From assembly GCF_027563465.1 (NCBI RefSeq), contig NZ_JAPFQA010000003.1, positions 186,001 through 250,000 of the forward strand: DNA of 64,000 nt, given 5' to 3'. Numbering within the stretch: position 1 is the first letter of the stretch; every line of letters begins with the position of its first letter. Both the position numbers and the translations under genes were made by a program. The notes under the pieces were generated by a model. The model was not told where the DNA came from. It searched no databases and was given only the letters and a program-made list of their open reading frames with translations. This document shows positions 16,893 through 24,927 of the stretch, one piece after another. The stretch is from Mesorhizobium qingshengii. Its GTDB lineage: Bacteria; Pseudomonadota; Alphaproteobacteria; Rhizobiales; Rhizobiaceae.

Positions 16893-17993
16893 GTGGCGAG
16901 ATCTGAGGTGTCGCAGGCAATCGAAAATACCGTGCTTCCTGCCGCCGCCGTCGCGCAGCCCGGCGGTGCGCTGACACGGTCGCTGATCGGCGGGCTGGTG
17001 ACGTCGCTGCCGGTGCTGATGGTCGGGCTGGCGATCCTGAATTTCGCGCCGACCTACTACACTTATCTTGCGCTCGGCGCCTTCGTGAACCTGATCGTCG
17101 TCGTCGGCCTGCAAGTGTTCATGGGCAACAGCAACATCGCCAATCTCGGCCATAGCGCCTTTGTCGGCCTCGGAGCCTATGGCGTCGCCATCCTCTCGAC
17201 ACCGCTGGCGATGAAGAAGCTGTCGATCCCCAATGCACCGTTCGGCTTCGCGACGCTGCAGCTCGATCCGGTGTCATCCGCGCTCATCGCGCTTGTCGTG
17301 GTCGGCATCCTTGCCGCCGTCAGCGGCAAGGTCATCAGCCGCCTGTCGGGCGTCGCGGCGACCATTGTCAGCCTGGCGCTGCTGATCATCGTCCACTCGG
17401 TGTTTCTCAACTGGACCGACCTGTTCAAGGGCAACCAGGCCTTCTTCGGCATTCCGAAGGTGGTTGGCCTGCCGTGGATGATGGTGTTCTCGGTGGTGGT
17501 GATCGTGCTGGCGCGGCTGTTCAAGGACAGCCGCTGGGGCCTGCAGCTGAGGGCCAGCGCCCAGAGCCCGCAGGCCGCCGCCGCACTTGGCATCGACGCG
17601 AGGCGCCTGCGGCTGATGTCATGGGTGCTGTCGGCGCTGATCTGCGGCCTGGCTGGTGTGCTCTACGCCTATTTCGCCGGCACGATCAGCCCCAAGCTGT
17701 TCTACTTCCAGATGATTTTCAACACGCTGGCGATGCTGATCCTGGGCGGCATGGCGACGGTGACAGGTGCTGTGACCGGCGTCATCGTGCTTTCGGTCGG
17801 GCTGGAATTCATCCGCAGCATCGAATCGGGCGTGACGATCGCCGGCATCCAGCTGCCGCAACTGCTCGGCCTGTCGGGCGTGGCACTCGGCGTCGTCATC
17901 GTGCTCTGCATGGCGTTCCGGCCAAGCGGCATCAGCGGCCGCTACGAGCTCGACGAACTCTTGTCGCGATTTTTCAGGCGCAGCGCGAAATAG
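16893..17993 (+). CDS. Branched-chain-type ABC importer, permease (LivM-like)
   Basis: A 366-residue permease starting at GTG 16893, with GGAG eight bases upstream. It has many hydrophobic segments. GNSNIANLGHSAFVGLGAYGVAIL matches the LivM N-terminal pattern, LQLRASAQSPQAAAALGIDARRLRL is the ATPase-contact loop, and FYFQMIFNTLAMLILGGMATVTGAVTG is the late membrane pair. It completes the heterodimeric channel. A glutamine-synthetase-like gene follows 35 bp later in the same direction, so transport and first catabolic step are probably co-transcribed. Confidence 0.9.
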   Translation: MARSEVSQAIENTVLPAAAVAQPGGALTRSLIGGLVTSLPVLMVGLAILNFAPTYYTYLALGAFVNLIVVVGLQVFMGNSNIANLGHSAFVGLGAYGVAILSTPLAMKKLSIPNAPFGFATLQLDPVSSALIALVVVGILAAVSGKVISRLSGVAATIVSLALLIIVHSVFLNWTDLFKGNQAFFGIPKVVGLPWMMVFSVVVIVLARLFKDSRWGLQLRASAQSPQAAAALGIDARRLRLMSWVLSALICGLAGVLYAYFAGTISPKLFYFQMIFNTLAMLILGGMATVTGAVTGVIVLSVGLEFIRSIESGVTIAGIQLPQLLGLSGVALGVVIVLCMAFRPSGISGRYELDELLSRFFRRSAK

Positions 17994-18028
17994 CGCAGCC
18001 CCTTGGTTTTCCTGGTGGAGGTTTGAAA

Positions 18029-19423
18029 GTGGAATTTGAGGACAAGGCCGCGGCTTACGCGCCCAAGCTTGAGGCGTTGCAGAAGAAACTCGCGGCCGAC
18101 GGGGTCGAGTTCATCGAGGTGCATACGGTCGACACATCAGGAGCGTTCCGCTCCAAGATCGCGCCGCTGAAACTCTCGACCCATGGCGAATCGATCAACG
18201 CCATCCTCTATTGCGTCACCCATGGCGACGGCCAGCCGATGGGCGATGTCGCCTTCGCCTCGCCCAGCGCCAATGAGGAGAACGGCTTTCCCAACATCAA
18301 GGGGCTCATCGATCCGGCGACCGTCGTCCGGCACGGCTGGAAGCCGAAATTCGCCTCCGCCATCACGCGCTCCTACATGCTCGATGGCGCTGTCTGCCCG
18401 TTCGATCCGCGCGGCGTGCTGGCTCGCGTCGAGGAACGCGCCAAGGCGCTTGGCTACGAGCCGATGTTCGCGCTCGAATACGAGTTCGGCATCTTCCACG
18501 CCGACCACGACCTGATGCGCGCCGGGCGTTACCGCGAGCTGAAGCCGTGGGGGCATTCGCTGATCAACTATGATCTGGTGCGCAGCGGCGAGTATCAGGA
18601 TTTCGCCGCCGAGTTCATCACCCGCATGAAGAGCATCGGCATCGGCGTCGCCTCGCTGGTCACCGAATATGGCTATGGCATGTATGAATACGCGCTGACG
18701 CCGAAGAGTGCGCTGCAGGCGGCCGACGACGCCATGCGCGCCAAGCTGCATCTGCGCGAACTCTGTGCCGAGCGTGGCCTGGTCGCCACCTTCATGACGC
18801 GCTTCCAGCCGCCGGGCAAGGAAAGCGCCTGCGGCGCGCATCACCATGTCAGCCTGTGGCGCGACGGCAAGCCGGCCTTCGCCGCCGGCCCGAACCGGCT
18901 GACGCCGGTCGCCGAGAAATTCCTCGCCGGCGTGCTGAACCGGATGCAGGAAACGCATCTCCTGTTCCGGCCGACGGTCAATTCCTACCGCCGCTTCGAC
19001 CGTGGCGCCTGGTCGCCGGAAGACGTCGCCTGGGGTTTCGAGAACCGCACCGCGCCCATCCGCGCCATCACCACGCCGAACGACGGCGCCTGCCGGCTGG
19101 AGCACCGCGCGCCGGGAGCCGACATCAATCCGTATCTGTCCATCGCGGCGATCCTGGCGGCGGGCTGCGAGGGTATCGAGAAGGACCTGCCGCTCGAAGC
19201 GCCAGTGACGTCGAACCTCGCCAATCTCGACAAGCCGAAACTGCCGCGCACGCTGAATGCGTCGATCGAGGCCTTCGCCGCATCAGACTTCTGCGCCGAC
19301 GCCTTCGGCGAGACCTTCCGCGACAATTACGCCGAGAGCCGGCGCGCCGAGCAGGCGGCATTCGATGCCTGGCAGGCCTCGCACATCACCGACTTCGAAT
19401 GGCAGCGCTATTTCGTCAGCTGA
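18029..19423 (+). CDS. Glutamine-synthetase-like gamma-glutamyl ligase
   Basis: A 464-residue member of the glutamine synthetase family, starting at GTG 18029 after GGAGG. The catalytic barrel has FALEYEFGIF (E-x-E metal ligands), CGAHHHVSLWRDGK (ammonia/amine site region), NSYRRFDRG and FENRTAPIRAIT (nucleotide and glutamate contacts), and LEHRAPGADINPYLSIAAILAAG. It is close in build to gamma-glutamylpolyamine and gamma-glutamylamide synthetases (PuuA, IpuC) rather than GlnA, which would not sit behind an importer beside an aldehyde dehydrogenase and PuuR-like regulator. It would attach glutamate to an imported amine. The amine itself is not known. Confidence 0.82.
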   Translation: MEFEDKAAAYAPKLEALQKKLAADGVEFIEVHTVDTSGAFRSKIAPLKLSTHGESINAILYCVTHGDGQPMGDVAFASPSANEENGFPNIKGLIDPATVVRHGWKPKFASAITRSYMLDGAVCPFDPRGVLARVEERAKALGYEPMFALEYEFGIFHADHDLMRAGRYRELKPWGHSLINYDLVRSGEYQDFAAEFITRMKSIGIGVASLVTEYGYGMYEYALTPKSALQAADDAMRAKLHLRELCAERGLVATFMTRFQPPGKESACGAHHHVSLWRDGKPAFAAGPNRLTPVAEKFLAGVLNRMQETHLLFRPTVNSYRRFDRGAWSPEDVAWGFENRTAPIRAITTPNDGACRLEHRAPGADINPYLSIAAILAAGCEGIEKDLPLEAPVTSNLANLDKPKLPRTLNASIEAFAASDFCADAFGETFRDNYAESRRAEQAAFDAWQASHITDFEWQRYFVS

Positions 19424-19443
19424 TTGCGGCTTCAGATGCCAAA

Positions 19444-19476
19444 CCAAACCGGCCTGCTTCTCGCCGGCCGGTTTGG
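19444..19476 (+). terminator. Probable terminator hairpin
   Basis: CCAAACCGGCC (19444-19454) and GGCCGGTTTGG (19466-19476) form a perfect 11-bp stem with an 11-base loop, 20 bp after the ligase stop and between convergent genes. No U-tract follows, so it may act bidirectionally or only stabilise the RNA end. Confidence 0.6.
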
Positions 19477-19493
19477 CTGGAGCAAAGATCAGA

Positions 19494-19847
19494 TCAGCCG
19501 CAGACGCGGACCTGCTCGATCACCCTGTGGTGGTGGCGCCAGTGCTTGATCAGCTCGATATGGCAGCGGTAGCGGTGATGCCGGTGATGGCGACGGTACT
19601 GGCCGTCATTGTAGTCGCCATATTGCACGTCGCTGTTCTGATCGTTGCCATACTGGTTGTCCTGGTTGTCATAGATCCGCCGGTCATGATGGCGGCGAAT
19701 GACGATCTGGCCGTTGTCGGACTGGTCGTCCGGTGAATACTGATTGTTGTCGTCGGACTGAATAATCACACTTGCGGCCTGCGTTGGCGCAATAACAGCG
19801 GCTGTCGCGGCCAATGCCACCATGGAAGCCAGGAATAACTTTTTCAT
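19494..19847 (-). CDS. Small secreted protein, Asn/Gln/His-rich
   Basis: A 117-residue protein with a clear signal peptide (MKKLFLASMVALAATAAVIAP, cleavage near TQA-AS). The mature part is rich in Asp, Asn, Gln, Tyr and His, with repeats of D-N-Q and a His/Arg cluster (YRRHHRHHRYRCHIELIKHW). The His-rich tail could bind metal, and two Cys residues may form a disulphide. I do not recognise a named family; such short exported proteins are frequent in rhizobia. It is transcribed alone, towards the hairpin ending the ligase gene. Confidence 0.7.
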   Translation of the reverse strand: MKKLFLASMVALAATAAVIAPTQAASVIIQSDDNNQYSPDDQSDNGQIVIRRHHDRRIYDNQDNQYGNDQNSDVQYGDYNDGQYRRHHRHHRYRCHIELIKHWRHHHRVIEQVRVCG

Positions 19848-19970
19848 GTCTCGTCCTCTCGCGGTTTCAGCTACGTCAACTCGCGGAGAGACTTAGCGTT
19901 CCACCAGCGATCCATAAGCTTTTCAGAGCGTTGGGCGTCAAGCTCGCCATCAACGGCTGGGGCAATGGCC

Positions 19971-20771
19971 CTACAGGCGAACAAAGGCTGTCAGCGGCAG
20001 GTGATCCGAGGCAACCCGCGAAAGCGGCGTGTCGTGCGCTTCCACGGCTGAGATCATCCCGTGCCGGTTGGCCATGATGCGGTCGAGTGCGAGCAGCGGT
20101 AGGTTCGACGGGAAAGTGGGAACCGCCGGCGGCAGCGGTCCAAAGGTCACATGCAGCGTCTTCAGTGACGAGCGATTGCCAAGCCGCCATTCGTTCAGAT
20201 CGCCGAGCAGCAGCGTTGGCGTTTCGTCGGGGCTGTTCATGATGTCCAGCACGACCTGGGCCTGCTGCGATCGCGACCGGCGCAGCAATCCGAGATGGGC
20301 CGCGATGACCCGCAAGGTCTGGTTTCCGTCGAGATCGATTTCCGCCACCACGGCGCCGCGCGGTTCCAGCCCCGGGAGCCTGATCTGATGCACGTCGCGA
20401 ACGACGCCCTTCTTGAACAGCAGAACATTGCCGTGCCAGCCGTGCCCTTTGCCATTGGCCGCAATCGGCACCGGCACCAGACCGGTTTCCAGTTCGAGAC
20501 GGGACAGGTCGAGAAGCCCGTCGCGATCGCCGAAGCGGTTGTCCGCTTCCTGCAGCGCGATGACATCCGGGTCGATTTCGCGGATGACGCGGCTGGTGCG
20601 GTCGGGATCGAACTTGCGGTCGACACCGATGCATTTGTGGACGTTGTAGGAGGCGACCAGTGTTCCCGTGGCGCCCGCCTTCGTTGACGACGCGGCGTTT
20701 GCCTTCCGCATCCTCCTGTCGCGGATGGATAGAAGCATGCTTGCCGGGAGGCTGCGTCCAGTTCTCTGCAT
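19971..20771 (-). CDS. Endonuclease/exonuclease/phosphatase family protein
   Basis: A 266-residue metal-dependent phosphoesterase of the DNase I-like fold. ASYNVHKCIGVD, DVIALQEADN (catalytic Glu), IAAHLGLL, LLLGDLNEW (the D-x-N pair) and ASDHLPLTAFV (catalytic Asp-His) appear in the right order. The first 30 residues are basic and may not be part of the domain. It lies before a cardiolipin synthase gene on the same strand, an arrangement often seen in proteobacteria, where the pair may act on phospholipids. The substrate (lipid, nucleotide or DNA) is not determined by the sequence. Confidence 0.85.
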   Translation of the reverse strand: MQRTGRSLPASMLLSIRDRRMRKANAASSTKAGATGTLVASYNVHKCIGVDRKFDPDRTSRVIREIDPDVIALQEADNRFGDRDGLLDLSRLELETGLVPVPIAANGKGHGWHGNVLLFKKGVVRDVHQIRLPGLEPRGAVVAEIDLDGNQTLRVIAAHLGLLRRSRSQQAQVVLDIMNSPDETPTLLLGDLNEWRLGNRSSLKTLHVTFGPLPPAVPTFPSNLPLLALDRIMANRHGMISAVEAHDTPLSRVASDHLPLTAFVRL

Positions 20772-20883
20772 GTCTGTGCTGCTCGTCCTTGCTGGCTTCG
20801 ATTCAGAACCTGGATACAGTCAAGATAGAATCCGTCGGCGTATGTTCAATGACAGGCGGGCTCCCGAAACAAGCCTGTCCTGC

Positions 20884-22347
20884 CTAGAGATAGGGTGAGC
20901 CGAGCCACAATACCCGGTCAAACAGTCGAATGAGGAACGGCCGGGCCCGCAAGGAGTCGAGCGTGACCGGCACGGCGGAGGTAATTGCCGACCCGATCCG
21001 CGTCTCGATCTCGCCGGCAAAGGCGGTATCGAGGACCTCGAGGTCGATCTCGAAATTCAGCCGGAGCGACCGGGCGTCAAGATTGGAAGAGCCGACATAG
21101 GCCCACACGCCGTCGATCGAAAGCAGCTTCGAATGGTCGAAGGGTCCCTCCTTGCGCCAGACGCGGCAGTAATGCTTGAGGACCTGATCGAACTGCGCGG
21201 TCATCGCGCGATCGACCAGGAAGAGGTTGTTCACCGCCGGCACCACGATGTCGATCTCGACGCCGCGCCTTGCCGCGGTCGTCAAGGCGCTGATCAGTTC
21301 GCGGTCCGGCAGGAAATAGGGCGACATCAGGCGGATCGATTTGCGGGCGACGGAGAATGCGCCGATCAGCAGCTTGTGGTTGGTCTCGATGCTGGCGTCC
21401 GGACCGGACGCCACCGCCCGCACCAGCATCGGCAGGCCGGGGGCCGGCGACAGCGGGGCAATCCGCCAGGCATCGCCCTTCAGCGCCTCGCTGGCAGCGA
21501 AGCGCCAGTCCTCGGCGGCAACCGAGAAGAGATCGGCGACAACCGGGCCGGTGACCCGAAAATGCGTGTCCCTGGCGCTGCTGGAGCCGGCAAACTCGTC
21601 AGAGAAGCCCTTGCGGATGTTCATGCCGCCGGTAAAGGCGACCGTGCCGTCGACGACGAGGATTTTCCGGTGCGTCCTCAGATTGGCGTAGGGCAGGCGC
21701 AGGCCCATGACGATGTTGCCGTTGAAAACATCGGCGGTGATGTTGGAATCGCGCAGATGTGCCAGGATGCTTGGCACGGAGTAGCGGGCGCCGACGGCAT
21801 CGATCAGCACGCGGACGGTGACGCCGCGCCGGACGGCGCCGGCGAGGGCATCGACGAAGAGCAAACCGACGGCGTCATTGTCGAAAATATAGGTCTCGAG
21901 CAGGATGCTGCGTTCGGCGCCATCGATCGCCGCGCGCATGGCGGCATAGGCCTCGTCGCCCGTCTCCAGCACGGTGATTGCATTTCCCGGCTTGAGCGCG
22001 CGCCGGGCCACCCTGTCGCCCAGTGTCCTCAAGCCGGTGAACCGTGGCCCGTATCGCTCGACGATCAGGGCCTCTTCAGCGGCGATGTCGCGGTCTTGCT
22101 TGGCGGATGCCGCATCGTTGGCCAGCGGGCGCTGCGCGCTGATCGAGGCGCGACGAATGCGGTTTATGCCGGCCACGGCATAGATCAGCACGCCAAGGAT
22201 CGGCGACAGCACCATCACGCCGACCCAGCCGGTGGCCGCGCGGACATCCTCCTTCGTCATGACGGCGTGGATAATGCCGACGGTCGCCATCACCACAGAA
22301 ATGATCGCGAGGAATCGTGGCCAGTGAGTCGCCAGGGTCTCCAACAT
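20884..22347 (-). CDS. cls: Cardiolipin synthase (phospholipase D family)
   Basis: A 487-residue membrane protein. Two N-terminal transmembrane segments (FLAIISVVMATVGIIHAVM and GWVGVMVLSPILGVLIYAVAG) are followed by two phospholipase D domains with HKD motifs HRKILVVDGTVAFTGG and HSKLLSIDGVWAYVGSSN. This is the ClsA/ClsC-type layout; the reaction joins two phosphatidylglycerols, or PG and PE, into cardiolipin at the inner membrane. ATG 22347 is preferred over the TTG twelve codons earlier because it begins just before the first hydrophobic segment. Confidence 0.9.
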   Translation of the reverse strand: MLETLATHWPRFLAIISVVMATVGIIHAVMTKEDVRAATGWVGVMVLSPILGVLIYAVAGINRIRRASISAQRPLANDAASAKQDRDIAAEEALIVERYGPRFTGLRTLGDRVARRALKPGNAITVLETGDEAYAAMRAAIDGAERSILLETYIFDNDAVGLLFVDALAGAVRRGVTVRVLIDAVGARYSVPSILAHLRDSNITADVFNGNIVMGLRLPYANLRTHRKILVVDGTVAFTGGMNIRKGFSDEFAGSSSARDTHFRVTGPVVADLFSVAAEDWRFAASEALKGDAWRIAPLSPAPGLPMLVRAVASGPDASIETNHKLLIGAFSVARKSIRLMSPYFLPDRELISALTTAARRGVEIDIVVPAVNNLFLVDRAMTAQFDQVLKHYCRVWRKEGPFDHSKLLSIDGVWAYVGSSNLDARSLRLNFEIDLEVLDTAFAGEIETRIGSAITSAVPVTLDSLRARPFLIRLFDRVLWLGSPYL

Positions 22348-22455
22348 GGCCGCGACTATCCAGCGAGCGATTGCAGAACGCAATGCGGCCGATCATGCTC
22401 GGCATGCTTGCCGCCGCCTGGTCTGAGTCTCAGACAGGCTGCGCGGGGTCGGGGA

Positions 22456-24003
22456 TCACGATGCCGACGCGGTAACCGGTGAAGACGCCGCCCAGCTTTC
22501 CGCGATGGCGACGATCGCGGCGTTGATCGGTCCGCTCGGGATCGTCGGCATCACCGAGGCGTCGACGACAAAGATGTTGTCGAAGCCGTTCAGCCGCAAG
22601 TCGGGGTCGACGACGGCGTCGGCATCCTGGCCCATCCGGCACGTGCCGGCGGGATGATGATGCGTGGAGGCTGCCTTGGCGATGAAAGCGTCGAGATCGT
22701 CATCCGATTGCACGGATGATCCCGGTAGAACCTCCACGTCGCGCCATTCGTCGAGCGCTGGGTGACGGCCAACAGCGCGCGCCGTCTTCAAGGCCATCCG
22801 GAAAACCGCTCGGTCGTGCTCGGTTTCGAGATAGTGCGGATCGATGACCGGCGCATCGCTGCGGCCCGGCCCGCCTGGCGCGATGCGCCCACGGCTCGTC
22901 GGATGGGTGACGCCGCACAGGATCGTGAAGGCGGAGCCATAGGGCGGCGCACCCAAGCCATCCGCGGCTGACGGAGCGACGACGCAGCCGAGCACGATGT
23001 CGGGACTTCCCGCGGAACGGGTCGGGTCGTCGCTGTGCAGGTACATCAGCGATTCGGAGTGCTGCAGGCGGGACGGAGGCACCGGCTTTTTCGCGGCGTA
23101 GACATTGCCGAGCGCCAGCAGATGGTCCTGCAGGTTGCGGCCGACATCGCGCCGGTCGGCAAGGCAGCGGATGCCCGCCTGCTTCAGCGTGTCTGGATCG
23201 CCGATGCCCGACCGCATGAGGACAAGCGGCGAGGACACCGCGCCGGCGCAAAGAACGATCCTGTCGGCGGAAACCGTCATGGGATCTCCATTGCAGACGA
23301 CAGCCACGCCGGTGGCCCGGTGGCCATCCAGCACTAGGTGCTCGACCTCGTGGGCTGTGAGCAAGGCGAGGTTCGGCCGCGCCATGATCTCCGGGGGCAG
23401 ATAGGCGTCGGCGACGCTCAGGCGGTTGCCGTCGCGGATGTTGAGCGAATTGGGGCTGGTGCCGACCAGTTCGCCGCTGTTGTGGTCGGTCAGGGTGGGG
23501 ACCCCCATGGCTCGCCCGGCGGCGATGTAGGCACGCACGACCGGACTGACCTCGGCGTCCGGCAGGTACACGTCCAGCGGTCCGTTGCGGCCGCGTGCTG
23601 GCGCGTCGAAGGCCGTGAAGGCTTCGCTGCGGACAAAGCCCGGCAACAGTCCTCGATAAGACCAACGTTCGCCGCCCGCTTGCGCCCAGGGTTCAAAATC
23701 ATCGGGATGGCCACGCACATAGGCCATGGCATGCAGGCAACTCGAACCGCCGACGATTTTTCCGCGCGGCCATTCATGGACGCGGTTGGCGGTGAACGGT
23801 TGCGGCACGGTCCGGTAGGCCCAGTCGTAGGCGCGGCCTTGCAGCATCGTCCATTTCAGAGGGTCGGCGATATCTGGATCGGATGGCATGACGCCGGCCT
23901 CGATGAGGCCAACCTGGCACGAGCTGTCCTCGCTCAGCCGGCTGGCCACCACCGCCCCGGCGGATCCCGCGCCGATGACGAGCACATCGAAATGGCGTGT
24001 CAA
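22456..24003 (-). CDS. Pyridoxine 4-oxidase, GMC oxidoreductase family
   Basis: A 515-residue flavoprotein. FAD binding is at GAGSAG (residues 11-16), with GGSSCLHAMAYVRGHP as the first GMC signature; a catalytic His is in [11 protein letters not shown]. The C-terminal signature reads SGPINAA, with Pro where most GMC enzymes have His or Asn; as I recall, M. loti pyridoxine 4-oxidase has the same substitution. A central segment (NVYAAKKPVPPSRLQHSES) also closely resembles that enzyme. It would oxidise pyridoxine to pyridoxal with O2, the entry step for vitamin B6 breakdown. The gene follows the GntR regulator by 46 bp, so they form an operon facing away from the rest of the pathway. Confidence 0.8.
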   Translation of the reverse strand: MTRHFDVLVIGAGSAGAVVASRLSEDSSCQVGLIEAGVMPSDPDIADPLKWTMLQGRAYDWAYRTVPQPFTANRVHEWPRGKIVGGSSCLHAMAYVRGHPDDFEPWAQAGGERWSYRGLLPGFVRSEAFTAFDAPARGRNGPLDVYLPDAEVSPVVRAYIAAGRAMGVPTLTDHNSGELVGTSPNSLNIRDGNRLSVADAYLPPEIMARPNLALLTAHEVEHLVLDGHRATGVAVVCNGDPMTVSADRIVLCAGAVSSPLVLMRSGIGDPDTLKQAGIRCLADRRDVGRNLQDHLLALGNVYAAKKPVPPSRLQHSESLMYLHSDDPTRSAGSPDIVLGCVVAPSAADGLGAPPYGSAFTILCGVTHPTSRGRIAPGGPGRSDAPVIDPHYLETEHDRAVFRMALKTARAVGRHPALDEWRDVEVLPGSSVQSDDDLDAFIAKAASTHHHPAGTCRMGQDADAVVDPDLRLNGFDNIFVVDASVMPTIPSGPINAAIVAIAESWAASSPVTASAS

Positions 24004-24049
24004 TTTGAAAGTCCCCGCGAGCAGGCTGGTTGGCTAGAACGTGCAACGA

Positions 24050-24733
24050 TCATGCGGCAAAAGCGCCCGCATTCGACCGTTCGTTGATCTGTCTTTGCAC
24101 GGACAGCAAATGCGCGCGCATGGCGGCTTCCGCCGCCTCCGGGTCGCGTTGCGAGATCGCTTCGGCAATCAGACGATGTTCGCCATCGCGTTCGGCGATC
24201 CGCTTGGGACAGGTGGGCGCGGCGGTACGCGCGATCTTCACCCGCGCATCGACCCCGACCTGACGCAGCATCTTGTAGAATTCCGCGGCGAGATGGTTGC
24301 GGGCAGCGGCGACGATGGCGAGATGGAAGGCGAAGTCGACCGCGCCCGAGGGGGCGTTCTCCGGCGTGGTTGCGGCGTCCATGATCCGCGCCGTCTCGAA
24401 GGAGGAGGCGCGCAGTGATGCCAGCCGGGCGAGGCCGGGCTCCATGAGCAGGCGCAATTCCAGAACCTCGATCGGGTTGGTTACCCTGACCAGTTCTTCC
24501 CCATATCTCGGCAGCGCGGTCGGCGCCCGCCTGGCGCGCGCCGGTTTGAGGTCGCCTGAATGGCGCAGCACTTCAAGCGCCTTGCGAAGCTGATGGCGCT
24601 TCACGCTCAGATGTTCCGCAAGATCGCGCTCGGACGGAAGTTTGCCGCCGCCCCGTTGCAACTGGCGGACCGCGGCAATGATGTCGTCGAGATCCGATGG
24701 TTCGACCTGCGGCTCGAATGCGCTCAAAACCAA
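24050..24733 (-). CDS. GntR-family (FCD) regulator of the vitamin B6 locus
   Basis: A 227-residue regulator. The N-terminal winged helix has KLPSERDLAEHLSVKRHQLRKALEVLRHSGDL. The C-terminal all-helical FCD ligand domain has LELRLLMEPGLARLASLRA and FHLAIVAAARNHLAAEFY, with the His residues that bind metal in this family. It starts at TTG 24733 with AGGAGA in front. It lies at the divergence point between pyridoxine 4-oxidase and the rightward catabolic genes, and TTGGTTGA-type repeats fill the gap beside it, so it is the likely sensor of a B6 vitamer or pathway intermediate. The effector is unknown. Confidence 0.87.
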   Translation of the reverse strand: MVLSAFEPQVEPSDLDDIIAAVRQLQRGGGKLPSERDLAEHLSVKRHQLRKALEVLRHSGDLKPARARRAPTALPRYGEELVRVTNPIEVLELRLLMEPGLARLASLRASSFETARIMDAATTPENAPSGAVDFAFHLAIVAAARNHLAAEFYKMLRQVGVDARVKIARTAAPTCPKRIAERDGEHRLIAEAISQRDPEAAEAAMRAHLLSVQRQINERSNAGAFAA

Positions 24734-24810
24734 ATCTCCTGTCCGATCGGCAGGTGCCGACTCAACGTCCGGTTATCATATTGTGACACGAAACCCGATG
24801 GAAACGGCAC

Positions 24811-24875
24811 TCAACCAATTCAACCAATCTACATCTGCATGCGATGGTTGACAACACCAGTTGCGCGATGGTTGA
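24811..24875. promoter_or_regulatory. GntR operator cluster (TCAACCAAT repeats)
   Basis: TCAACCAAT occurs in tandem at 24811-24819 and 24820-24828, and the opposite orientation ATGGTTGA occurs at 24844-24851 and 24868-24875 (24 bp apart, each preceded by GCG). Four half-sites within 65 bp fill the gap between the divergent regulator and dehydrogenase genes. The same half-site recurs upstream of the dioxygenase at 26846. The GntR protein is the obvious binder. Confidence 0.65.
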
Positions 24876-24927
24876 CTGACTTCGTTGACGGCCGCCATCG
24901 CGGCTGTCCTTCTCCCGAGGATCACGC

